A stretch of 44,990 nucleotides of DNA from Thauera sp. UBA6194 (GCA_002422685.1 DITC01000060.1:1-44990), one strand, 5' to 3'; positions 15,814-26,259 are shown, counted from the stretch's first letter. A program made the numbers and translations. Notes: a model not told the origin generated them from the letters alone.

Positions 15814-16604
15814 GCCTTTTCGCCAGACACGATGAAGACCCCCGCCGCGACCAGCTGGCGCCCGGTCGCGACGCGCTCGGCGAGGTCCTGATGAAGCGCG
15901 CGCACATCCACCGCGCCGCCGAGCAGCGCAGCCTTGTAGCCGAGCAGGATGTTGAACAGCACCTGAAACGGCAGCTCGCTGCTGGTGAGCGACAGCACGC
16001 GGCTGCGCACATTGACGAAGCCCGCATCGGCCAGCATCGCCTGCAGCTTGCGGCCGATGAAGCGATCGCCGCCCTGCCCGGCCTGGATCGATTGCGCGTC
16101 GCGCAGCAGCTGCTCGACGCGGGGTTCCTGCGGGTGAAAGATGACCAGGCCGTCGTCCGAATCGACGGCACAGAAGCGTCCGCCCGGGCGCAACACCCGA
16201 TGCACCTCGCGCACCACCGATTGGGGCGTGGGCACATGCTGCAGCACGAAGCGCGCATAGGCGAAGTCGATCTGCGCATCGCCGAGCGGCAGCGCATTGC
16301 CGAAGGCCTGATGCACGAACAGACCGCGGGCGGGCGCCTGGCGGACGTTGTCGCGGATCTGCGCCGCCAGCGTGGGACTGGGCTCGACCGCATGCAGGCT
16401 GCCTTCGGGCGCGAGCTCGGCGAGCAGGTCGGACACGAAGCCCGGGCCGCTCCCCACCTCGAGCACGTCATGCGCGGGTCCGAGGCCGGAGGCGCGCAGG
16501 ATGCCTGCCTCCATGCCACGGATGGCCTGGGACTGCTGATAGAGGCGCTCGGTCTGGAACGAGGCGTCGCCGAGCTGTTCGAATCGATAGGAACCGGTGG
16601 TCAT
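15810..16604 (-). CDS. SAM-dependent class I methyltransferase
   Basis: A 264-residue protein with a Methyltransf_11/25-type Rossmann fold. Motif I is VLEVGSGPG at 47-55, then HAVEPSPTL (acidic end of strand 2), DFAYARFVLQHVP and LRPGGRF. The C-terminal ~100 residues are specific to the subfamily, and the target is unreadable. It starts its transcription unit and overlaps acyltransferase 2 by 4 bp. The ATG at 16604 was chosen because upstream in-frame sequence is low-complexity (repeated RPASRPA) and lacks family character. It may methylate the product or substrate of the acyltransferases; this is an inference from coupling. Confidence 0.85.
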   Translation of the reverse strand: MTTGSYRFEQLGDASFQTERLYQQSQAIRGMEAGILRASGLGPAHDVLEVGSGPGFVSDLLAELAPEGSLHAVEPSPTLAAQIRDNVRQAPARGLFVHQAFGNALPLGDAQIDFAYARFVLQHVPTPQSVVREVHRVLRPGGRFCAVDSDDGLVIFHPQEPRVEQLLRDAQSIQAGQGGDRFIGRKLQAMLADAGFVNVRSRVLSLTSSELPFQVLFNILLGYKAALLGGAVDVRALHQDLAERVATGRQLVAAGVFIVSGEKA

Positions 16605-16784
16605 GGCTGGCTGAAGTCCGGGTTGGCTGAAGTCCGCTGCAGGCCTTGATGCGGGCCTTGATGCGGGCAGGATATCCGCCCTCGTGGTGCGGAGCGGTCG
16701 CGTCGATGACTTCGCACCGTTCAAACAATAGCGCATCCACAATGGGGCGTATGTGAAATACAACCTCATCGGCCACGCCAAAAT

Positions 16785-16812
16785 ACAAGGGCCCGCTTGC
16801 GCGGGCCCCTGT
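16785..16812 (-). terminator. Terminator after prpE
   Basis: A stem of GGGCCCGC/GCGGGCCC with a 4-nt loop is followed on the minus strand by TTGTATTTTGG. It lies 25 bp beyond the prpE stop. The T-tract is imperfect, so strength is moderate. Confidence 0.7.
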
Positions 16813-16836
16813 GCTTGCTGCCAGTGAGGCGAGCGC

Positions 16837-18729
16837 TCAGCTCTTGAGCGCGTCCCTGATCTGCTCGAGCGTGCTCGGATCGTCGATCGTGGTCAGATCG
16901 CCCGCGTCACGCCCTTCGGCCAGCGCCTGGATGGAGCGCCGCAGCATCTTGCCCGAGCGCGTCTTGGGCAGGCCGCCGATGAAGTGCACCCGGGCCGGAC
17001 GCGCGATGGCGCCCAGGCTCTCGTCCACCTTCTTCATGACCTCTTTCTCGAGCGCGGCGCGCTTCTCGGCGGTGTCGACCGTGCTCGCATCCTTGACCAC
17101 CGCGAAGGCCATCGGCATCTGGCCCTTGAGCTCGTCGGCCACGCCCACCACCGCCACCTCGGCGATCGCCGGATGGGTCTGCACGGCCTCTTCGATCTCG
17201 CGCGTGCCCAGGCGGTGGCCGGCGACGTTGATGACGTCGTCCATGCGGCCGAGGATGGTGAAGTAGCCCTTGTCGTCCTTGATGCCCCAGTCGGACGAGG
17301 AATACACCACCGGATCGGTGAACAGCGTGAAGTAGGTGCTGACGAAGCGCTCGTCCTGGCCCCACACGGTGGACAGGCAGCCCGGCGGCAGCGGCGGCAG
17401 GATGCCGACGATGCCCTTCTCGTTGGCGCCGCACTCGCTGCCATCCTCGCGGAAGATGCGCAGGTCGTAGCCATAGACCGGGAAGGCGGGCGAGCCGAGC
17501 TTGATCGGGCTGTCTTCCACACCGCGGCAGATGGCGAGCATCGGCCAGCCGGTCTCGGTCTGCCAGTAGTTGTCGATGACCGGGATGCCGAGCTCGTCCA
17601 TGATCCACTTGTGGCTGGTCTCGTCGAGCGGCTCGCCGGCCAGGAACAGGTGCTTGAGCGAGGACAGGTCGTACTTCTTGAGGAAGGCCGGGTCCTGCTT
17701 CTTGAGCACGCGCACCGCGGTGGGCGCGGAGAACATCACCGTTACCTTGTACTTCTCGACGATCTGCCACCAGATGCCGGCGTCGGGGCGCAGCGGCGTG
17801 CCTTCGTACATGATCGTGGCCATGCCGGCGATGAGCGGGCCGTAGATGATGTAGCTGTGGCCGACCACCCAGCCGATGTCCGAGGTCGAGAACATGGTCT
17901 CGCCCGCGCCGCCGGTGAAGATGTGCTTCATCGACGCGGCCAGGGCCACGGTGTAGCCGCCGGTGTCGCGCTGCACGCCCTTGGGCTTGCCGGTGGTGCC
18001 GGAGGTGTAGAGGATGTAGCTCGGTTCGGAGGATTCGACCCACACGACCGGCACCTGGGTGTCCATGTGCTTGGCGCGCAGCTCGGCGTAGTCGACGTCA
18101 CGGCCTTCGACGCGCGGGAAGCCCTTGTCGAGGCCGCGGTCGATGATCAGCACCTTGGCGGGCGGGAATTCGGCGAGCTTGCAGGCTTCGTCCACCAGGT
18201 GCTTGTAGGGCACCGGCTTGCCGTTGCGCATGCCGGCGTCCGAGCTGACCATCAGCACCGGCTTGGCGTCGTCGATGCGGGTGGCGAGCGAGCCGGCCGC
18301 GAAGCCGCCGAACACCACCGAGTGGATGGCGCCGATGCGCGCGCAGGCGAGCATGGCGAACGCGGCCTCGGCGATCATCGGCATGTAGATCAGCACGCGG
18401 TCGCCGCGCTTGACGCCGAGCTCCTGGTAGATGGCTGCCATGCGCTCGACTTCGCGCTGCAGCTCGGCAAACGAATAGACCTTCTCTTCGTTGGTCTCGG
18501 TCGAGATGTACACCAACGCGCGGTCGTTCGGGCGCGCGGCGGCGTGGCGGTCGACGGCGTTGTAGCACAGGTTGGTCTCGCCGCCCTTGAACCACTTGAC
18601 GAACGGCGGATTGGAAAAGTCGCAGATCTGCTCTGCGGGCTTGTTCCAGTGCACGAGCTGGGCCTGTTCGGCCCAGAACCCGTCGCGGTCTTCGATGGAA
18701 CGGCGGTGGAACTGTTGGTAATCGCTCAT
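16837..18729 (-). CDS. prpE: Propionyl-CoA synthetase
   Basis: A 630-residue acyl-CoA synthetase that activates propionate to propionyl-CoA through an adenylate. The AMP-binding P-loop motif is YTSGTTGKPK at 241-250; TETGWP and the hinge/C-terminal domain RMDDVINVAGHRLGT follow, with the catalytic lysine in KTRSGKML (about K594), the usual acetylation site. Length and the start SDYQQFHRRSIEDRDGFW fit PrpE rather than Acs. The ATG at 18729 follows GAGAGGAAGC, an excellent ribosome binding site. It is monocistronic here, without prpBCD nearby, so it may serve propionate or short-chain acid salvage. Confidence 0.94.
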   Translation of the reverse strand: MSDYQQFHRRSIEDRDGFWAEQAQLVHWNKPAEQICDFSNPPFVKWFKGGETNLCYNAVDRHAAARPNDRALVYISTETNEEKVYSFAELQREVERMAAIYQELGVKRGDRVLIYMPMIAEAAFAMLACARIGAIHSVVFGGFAAGSLATRIDDAKPVLMVSSDAGMRNGKPVPYKHLVDEACKLAEFPPAKVLIIDRGLDKGFPRVEGRDVDYAELRAKHMDTQVPVVWVESSEPSYILYTSGTTGKPKGVQRDTGGYTVALAASMKHIFTGGAGETMFSTSDIGWVVGHSYIIYGPLIAGMATIMYEGTPLRPDAGIWWQIVEKYKVTVMFSAPTAVRVLKKQDPAFLKKYDLSSLKHLFLAGEPLDETSHKWIMDELGIPVIDNYWQTETGWPMLAICRGVEDSPIKLGSPAFPVYGYDLRIFREDGSECGANEKGIVGILPPLPPGCLSTVWGQDERFVSTYFTLFTDPVVYSSSDWGIKDDKGYFTILGRMDDVINVAGHRLGTREIEEAVQTHPAIAEVAVVGVADELKGQMPMAFAVVKDASTVDTAEKRAALEKEVMKKVDESLGAIARPARVHFIGGLPKTRSGKMLRRSIQALAEGRDAGDLTTIDDPSTLEQIRDALKS

Positions 18730-18828
18730 TGCTTCCTCTCTCCCTTCGATGTTTGGCAAAACGCAATCGACGTGGTGCCCGCCCGACAGCGCCGGGAAAG
18801 CGCTGCGGTGGGGGCAGTCACACCTTGT

Positions 18829-20016
18829 TCAGACGGGGGCGCGGGTCGTGCCGCCCTCGTCCTTGCCGGATCCGCCCTTGTCTTGCAGCCCCTTGAGCTG
18901 AGCGAGCGGTATGCCGGCGTGAAGCCGTGATTCTAGCAATTCGAGCAGTGGCATCAGGGTGCCCACGAGCTGCGGCAGCTGCGCCGCGACCGCGTCGTGT
19001 TCGCCCGCGCGCAGCTGCTGCAAGGCCTGGTCGATGCTGAGCCTGTGCGCGAGCTGGCGCTCGATCTCGGCCGCATCGACCTCGCCCTCGCCGCTCACCA
19101 CGCGGTTGCCGCCGGCGGCGCGGGCCTGCGCCGCACGCGTGCGTGCGTGCGCGAGCAGCTCGCTCACCCGCTCGCAGCGGTCGGCGAGCGCGTTGGCCAC
19201 GCCGACGCTGAGCGTGACGCGGATGCGTTCGTCGCGATACGCCATGACGAGCTTTTCGACGCTGCGGCGCAGGCGCAGCGCAAACGCGCAGCTCGACACG
19301 CCGTCGGCGCCGGGCGACAGCAGCGCAAACTGCGACTCGGCGTGCTGCGAGAGGGTGTCTTCGGTGCGGATGCGCTCGGCGAGCAGCTTGCCGAGCTTGC
19401 GCATGATGAGCTGCACCACATGCGCGCCGTGGCGCTCGACGAGCGCCTCGAACTGGTCGATCTGGACCACCATGACGCTGATGTCGGTGCCGCGCCGCCG
19501 CGCCTCGGCCACGCCCTGCGTTGCGCGCTGCTGCAGATAGGCGGCGCTGGCCAGCCCGGATTCGGGGTCGAGCGCGCCCTGCTCGGCGAGTGCCGCGCGG
19601 CTGCGCTCGAGCTCGCCCTGCGTGCGCGACAGGCGCACCAGCGCGCTCAGCGTGGCGAGCAGCTCGACGCTGCCCGAGCCTTTGGCGATGAAGCCGTTGG
19701 CGCCGAGCTCGAGCGCGCGTTCGCGTGCGGACTCGTCCTCGTCGCCCGAGATGATGACCACCGGCAGCTCGCGCACGCGCGCCACCCGGGAGGCGCGGAT
19801 GCGCTCGAGCAGGCCGTAGCCGTCCAGGCGCGGCATGCCGATGTCGGTGAGCACGAGGTCGATGCCGGGGTCCACCAGCAGCGCCTCCCAGCCCGCCTCG
19901 CCGTCGGGTTCCTCGCGCACGTCGAAGCGCCCGCGCATGTGCTTGACGAGGCTCGCGCGCACCATGCGCGAGTCGTCCACCACCAGGATGCGGGGCAGCT
20001 TGTCGTCGGTGCTCAT
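18829..20016 (-). CDS. Response regulator with REC domain and degenerate GGDEF domain
   Basis: A 395-residue cytoplasmic protein. The REC domain (8-125) has the acidic pair DD14-15, phospho-acceptor D58 (LVLTDIGMP) and K112. A GGDEF-fold domain (~145-310) follows, where the catalytic motif reads AESQF (226-230) instead of GG(D/E)EF, though the upstream QIDQFEALVERHG metal-loop region is kept. It is therefore very unlikely to make c-di-GMP; it may bind nucleotide or act as a partner protein. The last ~75 residues are helical and end in a Gly/Lys-rich tail. No cognate kinase is adjacent. Starts at 20037 and 20016 are both possible; the latter gives the normal REC N-terminus. Confidence 0.87.
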   Translation of the reverse strand: MSTDDKLPRILVVDDSRMVRASLVKHMRGRFDVREEPDGEAGWEALLVDPGIDLVLTDIGMPRLDGYGLLERIRASRVARVRELPVVIISGDEDESARERALELGANGFIAKGSGSVELLATLSALVRLSRTQGELERSRAALAEQGALDPESGLASAAYLQQRATQGVAEARRRGTDISVMVVQIDQFEALVERHGAHVVQLIMRKLGKLLAERIRTEDTLSQHAESQFALLSPGADGVSSCAFALRLRRSVEKLVMAYRDERIRVTLSVGVANALADRCERVSELLAHARTRAAQARAAGGNRVVSGEGEVDAAEIERQLAHRLSIDQALQQLRAGEHDAVAAQLPQLVGTLMPLLELLESRLHAGIPLAQLKGLQDKGGSGKDEGGTTRAPV

Positions 20017-20044
20017 CACGCCCCCTGTGTCGTCCATGCCCGCC

Positions 20045-20140
20045 TCAGGCGCCGAGTGCGCCCATGTGGCTGAAGACCTTGCGGCTGAAGGCCTTGCGAT
20101 TCTCGTCCTGGTCGATCACGAATGCCTTGAAGGGGTTCAT
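20045..20140 (-). CDS. Short ORF, possible N-terminal remnant of an AcuI-like reductase
   Basis: A 31-codon ORF (begins MNPFKAFVIDQDENRK) preceded by a very good ribosome binding site, AGAGGAGAG, 6 bp before its ATG. The start resembles the first strand of MDR-type acryloyl-CoA reductases (FKAFVI-D-x-D-x), but after about 16 residues the resemblance ends and the frame stops. It lies directly upstream of the response-regulator gene, so it may be a broken gene whose translation signals survive or a leader peptide for the regulator. PrpE, another C3-acid enzyme, is one gene away. The AcuI resemblance is from memory and short. Confidence 0.4.
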   Translation of the reverse strand: MNPFKAFVIDQDENRKAFSRKVFSHMGALGA

Positions 20141-20312
20141 CCGGGGCTCTCCTCTGTCGATCATGGGCAGGCGCGGGCGCCGCGTGATCCATAATTATAG
20201 CCATAACTCGCCGCTTCCCCGCCGCAGCGTGAAATTGGCCCGCGACAGGCTCAAGTCGCACGATCACACTGCCGTAACAAGGCTTCTCCCCTCCCGCCCC
20301 ATCGAGCGCCGC

Positions 20313-21176
20313 ATGCCCCTGCTGCACCAGCCCCTGCCCGACGTCCCGGCCTACGTGAACGCCTTCTCTGCGGCGCCGCTGCCGGTCCTGCGCCACACCG
20401 TGCGCGCCATGGCGGCGCTGCGCGCGAGCGGCCAGTCCATCGGCGCCCGCCACCTCGCCGGCATCGTGCTCGCCGACCCGCTGATGGCGCTGCGCCTGCT
20501 GTCGCATCTCGAATGCCATCGCGCGCAGTCGCAGAACCACGACATCACCACCATCGAGCGTGCGGTGATGATGCTCGGCGTGGAGCCCTTCTTCACCCTG
20601 TTCGACGACCTGCCGACGGTGGAGGACGCGCTCGCCGAACATCCGCGCGCCCTGGTGGGCGTGCTCAAGGTGATCGGGCGGGCGCGCAAGGTGGCCGACT
20701 ACGCGCGCGATTTCGCGGTCCTGCGCCGCGACCTGGACGTGCAGGAGATCACCGTGGCCGCGCTGCTGCACGAAACCACCGAGATCGTATGGTGGATCCA
20801 CGCCCCCACGCTCAGCCTCGAGATCCAGCGGCGCCAGCTCGACCAGCCCGGGCTGCGCTCGACCGACGCGCAGCGCGCGGTGTTCGGCACCACCGCGGTC
20901 GAGCTGCAGCTCGCGCTCATCCGCGCCTGGCGGCTGCCGCAGCTGCTGGTGGCCCTGCTCGACGACCGCGAGCAGGACAACCCGCGCGTGCGCACGATCC
21001 GGCTCGCGGCAGATTTCAGCCGCCACCTGGCGCGCGGCTGGGACAACCCCGCCCTGCCCGACGACCTCGGCGCGCTCGAGGCCCTGCTGCACATGGGGCG
21101 CGACGCCCTGCTGGCCCGCCTCGGCGCCCCCGAAGAGGCACGCCTGCGCCTGCAGTCGCCGGCCTCCGCCAGCTGA
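20313..21176 (+). CDS. HDOD-domain signalling protein
   Basis: A 287-residue cytoplasmic protein with an HDOD domain over most of its length (LADPLMALRLLSHLECH; ITTIERAVMMLGVEPFF; VAALLHETTEIVWW), an HD-like helical fold without a complete metal-binding set. HDOD proteins are found in c-di-GMP and two-component networks, often with EAL, REC or GGDEF partners; function here is unknown. It diverges from the REC/degenerate-GGDEF gene, a suggestive pairing. The ATG at 20313 (MPLLHQPLPDVPAYV) gives the natural start; upstream in-frame codons read through the regulatory region. It converges with a small membrane protein gene 10 bp downstream. Confidence 0.83.
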   Translation: MPLLHQPLPDVPAYVNAFSAAPLPVLRHTVRAMAALRASGQSIGARHLAGIVLADPLMALRLLSHLECHRAQSQNHDITTIERAVMMLGVEPFFTLFDDLPTVEDALAEHPRALVGVLKVIGRARKVADYARDFAVLRRDLDVQEITVAALLHETTEIVWWIHAPTLSLEIQRRQLDQPGLRSTDAQRAVFGTTAVELQLALIRAWRLPQLLVALLDDREQDNPRVRTIRLAADFSRHLARGWDNPALPDDLGALEALLHMGRDALLARLGAPEEARLRLQSPASAS

Positions 21177-21186
21177 GCCGCGCGCT

Positions 21187-21366
21187 TCAGCCGCACATCA
21201 GCAGCAGACTGCCGAAATCCAGCAGCAGCGCGGGGTGCTGGTAGGCGGCGAAGATGAGGCCGAGCACCAGCGCGGCGAGCGCAACCAGCGCCAGACGCAG
21301 CAAGCCCTTGCCCACCGACCGCGGGCGCGGCCCGGAATCGCCGCCCGGTTCGCGCGGCGCGCTCAT
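21187..21366 (-). CDS. Small single-pass membrane protein coupled to the MFS gene
   Basis: A 59-residue protein: about 20 polar/basic residues, one strong transmembrane helix (LLRLALVALAALVLGLIFAA) and a hydrophobic tail (ALLLDFGSLLLMCG). It resembles nothing I know. Its ATG overlaps the stop codon of the MFS transporter (ATGA), which strongly suggests that it is translated with it. It could be an accessory subunit or stabiliser of the transporter, by inference from coupling. Confidence 0.65.
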   Translation of the reverse strand: MSAPREPGGDSGPRPRSVGKGLLRLALVALAALVLGLIFAAYQHPALLLDFGSLLLMCG

Positions 21367-22619
21367 CGTGCCTGCGCGCGCAGCAGCGGCGCCTCGCGCA
21401 CCGGCAGCGACAGCGCCGCCGCCATCACCGACAGGCCGATCGCCAGCCACCACGCGATCAGGTACGAGCCGCTGACGTCGAAGATGCGCCCGCCCAGCCA
21501 GGCCCCGAGAAAGCCGCCGATCTGGTGGCCGAGGAAGACGATGCCGTAGAGCATGCCCATGTAGCGCAGGCCGAAGATGTGCCCGACCAGGCCGGAGGTG
21601 AGCGGCACCGTGCCCAGCCAGAGCAGGCCCATCACCGCCGCGAACAGGTAGAGCGTGAGCTGCGAGAGCGGAAACAGCAGCAGCGCGAGGATGGCCACGA
21701 TGCGCAGCGCGTAGATGCCCGCGAGCAGGCCCTTCTTGCTGTAGCAGCCGCCCAGCCAGCCCGACAGGAAGGAGCCGAAGATGTTGAACAGCCCGATCAG
21801 CGCCACCGCGGTCATGCCGATGTTGGCCGACATGCCGCTGTCGACCACGAAAGCGGGCAGGTGCAGCATGATGAAGGCGGTCTGGAAGCCGCACACGAAG
21901 AAGCTCCAGAACAGGTAATGAAAGCTCGGCGTGCGCATCGCCTCGGCGAGCGCCTGGCGCAGCGACTGCTCGACGCCGCCGCCGCGCTCGCTGGTGCCGG
22001 TGACCGCCGCGGCGAGCGGGACGATGAGCGCGATGCCCAGCGCCAGCCACAGCAGCGCGTCCTGCCAGCCCACCATGCTGATCAGCCCCTGCCCCACCGG
22101 CAGCACCGCGAACTGGCCGAAGCTGCCACCAGCCGAGGCCAGCCCGAGCGCCATGCTGCGCTTTTCGGGCGTGGCCATGCGCCCGATCACGCCCAGCACC
22201 ACGCTGAAGGTGGTGCCCGCGAGCCCCATGCCCACGAGCAGGCCGGCGCCCACGTTGAGCCCGAGCGCGCTGTCGGCGTGGGCCATGATCACCAGGCCCA
22301 CGATATAGAGCAGCGCCCCGCCCACCAGCGTGCGGCCCGCGCCGTGGCGGTCGGCAAACGCGCCGGCGAAGGGCTGGAACAGGCCCCACAGCAGGTTCTG
22401 CAGCGCGATCGAGAAGGAGAACAGCTCGCGCGACCAGCCCTGGTCGAGCGTCATCGGCTGCAGGAACAGGCCGCCGGTGTGGCGCACGCCCATGGACAGG
22501 GTGAGGATCAGCGCGCCGCACACCATGACGACGGCGGGGCGGCGGAGAAAGGAGAGGCTTTGAGTGGACACGGCAGGAGGTCGGCTTGGAGCCACCCGGA
22601 TTGCGGGCGACTGTGGCAT
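21363..22619 (-). CDS. MFS transporter (oxalate/formate antiporter-like)
   Basis: A 418-residue inner-membrane protein with 12 predicted helices. The MFS cytoplasmic loop between helices 2 and 3 reads GAFADRHGAGRTL (variant of GxLaDrxGrr). The opening GVRHTGGLFLQPMTLDQGW and the arrangement resemble the OFA/monocarboxylate-type MFS group. The substrate cannot be deduced. Its stop overlaps the start of the 59-residue membrane protein. It diverges from lemA across 61 bp. The ATG at 22619 (MPQSPAIRV) was chosen; a GTG nearer the first helix is also possible. Confidence 0.83.
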   Translation of the reverse strand: MPQSPAIRVAPSRPPAVSTQSLSFLRRPAVVMVCGALILTLSMGVRHTGGLFLQPMTLDQGWSRELFSFSIALQNLLWGLFQPFAGAFADRHGAGRTLVGGALLYIVGLVIMAHADSALGLNVGAGLLVGMGLAGTTFSVVLGVIGRMATPEKRSMALGLASAGGSFGQFAVLPVGQGLISMVGWQDALLWLALGIALIVPLAAAVTGTSERGGGVEQSLRQALAEAMRTPSFHYLFWSFFVCGFQTAFIMLHLPAFVVDSGMSANIGMTAVALIGLFNIFGSFLSGWLGGCYSKKGLLAGIYALRIVAILALLLFPLSQLTLYLFAAVMGLLWLGTVPLTSGLVGHIFGLRYMGMLYGIVFLGHQIGGFLGAWLGGRIFDVSGSYLIAWWLAIGLSVMAAALSLPVREAPLLRAQAR

Positions 22620-22680
22620 GCGTAACGGTTGCGATGAGGGCGCGAGTATAAGATGCGGCTGATCGAACAGGAGCATTCAC

Positions 22681-23256
22681 ATGAGCATCGGCACTGCAGT
22701 CTTTCTCGGCCTCATCGTCCTCACGCTGGTGTATGGCGTGCTGGTCTACAACGGCCTGGTCCAGCTCAAGCACAACATCGCCAAGGCCTGGGCCAACATC
22801 GACGTGTTGCTCAAGCAGCGCCACGACGAGCTGCCCAAGCTGGTCGAGGTGTGCCGGCAATACAAGCAGTTCGAGCAGGAAACCCTGGCGCGCGTGACCG
22901 AGGCGCGCGCGCGCGTGGCCAAGGCACGCGAGGCGCACGACGTGCCCGCGCTGGGCGCCGCCGAGAACCTGCTGCGCGCCGGCCTCGGGCAGATCTTCGC
23001 GGTGGCCGAGGCCTACCCCGAGCTCAAGGCCAACGAGCACTTCATGCAGCTGCAGACGCGCATCACCGCGCTCGAGAGCGCCATCGCCGACCGTCGCGAG
23101 TGGTACAACGAGTCGGTCAACCTGCACAACGTTCGCATCGAACAGTTCCCCGACCTGATCATCGCGCGCATGTTCAACTACGCCGAACAGCCGCTGCTGC
23201 AGTTCAGCGTGGCCGAAAAGGCCGATGTGGACCTGAAGGCGCTGTTCAGCGCCTGA
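22681..23256 (+). CDS. LemA-family membrane-anchored coiled-coil protein
   Basis: A 191-residue protein. One N-terminal helix (VFLGLIVLTLVYGVLVYNGLV) anchors a long helical domain with the family's landmark LVQLKHNIAKAWANIDVLLKQRHDELPKLVE, given here in pieces: LKHNIAKAWANIDVLLKQR and HDELPKLVE. It ends with the LemA-typical NxxIxxFPxxIxA-like stretch (VRIEQFPDLIIARMFNY). LemA proteins are of unknown biochemical role and are often paired with a GIDE-domain protein or HtpX protease, here the former. The ribosome binding site CAGGAG lies 8 bp before the ATG. Confidence 0.92.
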   Translation: MSIGTAVFLGLIVLTLVYGVLVYNGLVQLKHNIAKAWANIDVLLKQRHDELPKLVEVCRQYKQFEQETLARVTEARARVAKAREAHDVPALGAAENLLRAGLGQIFAVAEAYPELKANEHFMQLQTRITALESAIADRREWYNESVNLHNVRIEQFPDLIIARMFNYAEQPLLQFSVAEKADVDLKALFSA

Positions 23257-23311
23257 GTCCCGGCCCCCGCCCCCGCCCGATCACCCGCCGCAGCCGGCCG
23301 CCCGCCGCGTC

Positions 23312-24214
23312 ATGCTCGTGCACCTGCGCTCGGTCCGGCTGGACAAGGCCCTGCCCTTCGTGCAGCTCGGCGCGGTGGTGCTCGCGCTGCGCTTCGGCGA
23401 GCGCCCGGGCACGCTCGCCGCGCTGTCCATCCTGCTCGCCACCGGCCTGTTCGGCTGGGTGCGGGCGCTGCGTCACGCGCGCCTGATCGCCGACACCCCC
23501 ACCTCGCGCATCGCCTCGGCGGCGCAGGGCTATGCCGAGCTGCGCGGCCGCGGCCAGCCGCTCGACGGCACGCCGCTGCTGTCGCCGGTCAATGGCCTGC
23601 CGGTGCTGTGGTACCGCCTGGTCACCGAACGCCGCCAGCGCGACGGCAAGTGGCGGGTGGTGAGCACCGACACCAGCGAGGCCTCGTTCGTGCTGGAAGA
23701 CGACAGCGGTCAGTGCGTGATCGACCCGGAGGGCGCCGAGCTGCTGGTGCGCCGCTGCGACGTGATCCGCCGCGACGAGCTGCGCTACCGGCAGTGGTCG
23801 CTGATCCGCCACGACCGCCTGTACGTGATCGGCGACTTCGCCACCCTGGGCAGCGTGGACGGCGACTTCGACACGGGCAGGCAGGTCAGGGAGCTGCTCG
23901 CACACTGGAAGACCAACCAGCCCGCGCTGCTCGAGCGCTTCGACCTCGACGGCAACGGCGAGATCGACATTCGCGAGTGGGAGCTCGCGCGTGCGCAGGC
24001 CCGGCGCGAGGTGCGCCAGATGCAGGCCGAGGCGCGCTCGGCGCCCGAGGTGCATGTGATGCGCCGCCCGGCGAGCAAGCGCCTGTTCTTGATCTCGGAC
24101 CGCGACCCGGACCAGATCGGGCGCAACTATCGCTGGCTGGCGGCCTACCACGCCGGCGTGTTCATCGCCGCGGCGGGCGCGGGCGCCTGGTTCGCACAGA
24201 TCGGGCTGATCTGA
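23312..24214 (+). CDS. GIDE-domain membrane protein with an EF-hand loop
   Basis: A 300-residue protein. N-terminal helices lie at about 15-50, then a GIDE-type domain (~65-185; ADTPTSRIASAAQGYAELRG, VLWYRLVTERR, YVIGDFATLG), the domain found in eukaryotic MULAN-type E3 ligases and in bacterial partners of LemA. No RING domain is present. Residues 211-222 (DLDGNGEIDIRE) form a clear EF-hand calcium-binding loop, and a final helix (AGVFIAAAGAGAWFA) returns to the membrane. It is probably co-transcribed with lemA, starting 55 bp downstream. Its role is unknown; calcium sensing is inferred from the motif only. Confidence 0.85.
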   Translation: MLVHLRSVRLDKALPFVQLGAVVLALRFGERPGTLAALSILLATGLFGWVRALRHARLIADTPTSRIASAAQGYAELRGRGQPLDGTPLLSPVNGLPVLWYRLVTERRQRDGKWRVVSTDTSEASFVLEDDSGQCVIDPEGAELLVRRCDVIRRDELRYRQWSLIRHDRLYVIGDFATLGSVDGDFDTGRQVRELLAHWKTNQPALLERFDLDGNGEIDIREWELARAQARREVRQMQAEARSAPEVHVMRRPASKRLFLISDRDPDQIGRNYRWLAAYHAGVFIAAAGAGAWFAQIGLI

Positions 24215-24245
24215 GGCCGGCGCGCCGCTCGGCCCTCATCCGCCC

Positions 24246-26180
<1,935 letters not shown>

Positions 26181-26259
26181 CGTTGCGCGTGCAGCCAGAG
26201 GCTGCGAAGGTTGCGAAGGCCCGAATTCTAGCCCCCTGCGCCGGCCGAAGGCGGCAAAT

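Noticed and set aside
20064..20312. A longer HDOD protein starting at 20064
   Set aside because: The extra 83 residues read through a promoter-like AT-rich stretch and the opposite-strand small ORF, and have no family match.
21187..23127. A 646-residue minus-strand protein spanning the MFS gene in another frame
   Set aside because: Only its last 59 residues look like a real protein; the rest is out-of-frame Arg/Ala-rich translation of the MFS gene.
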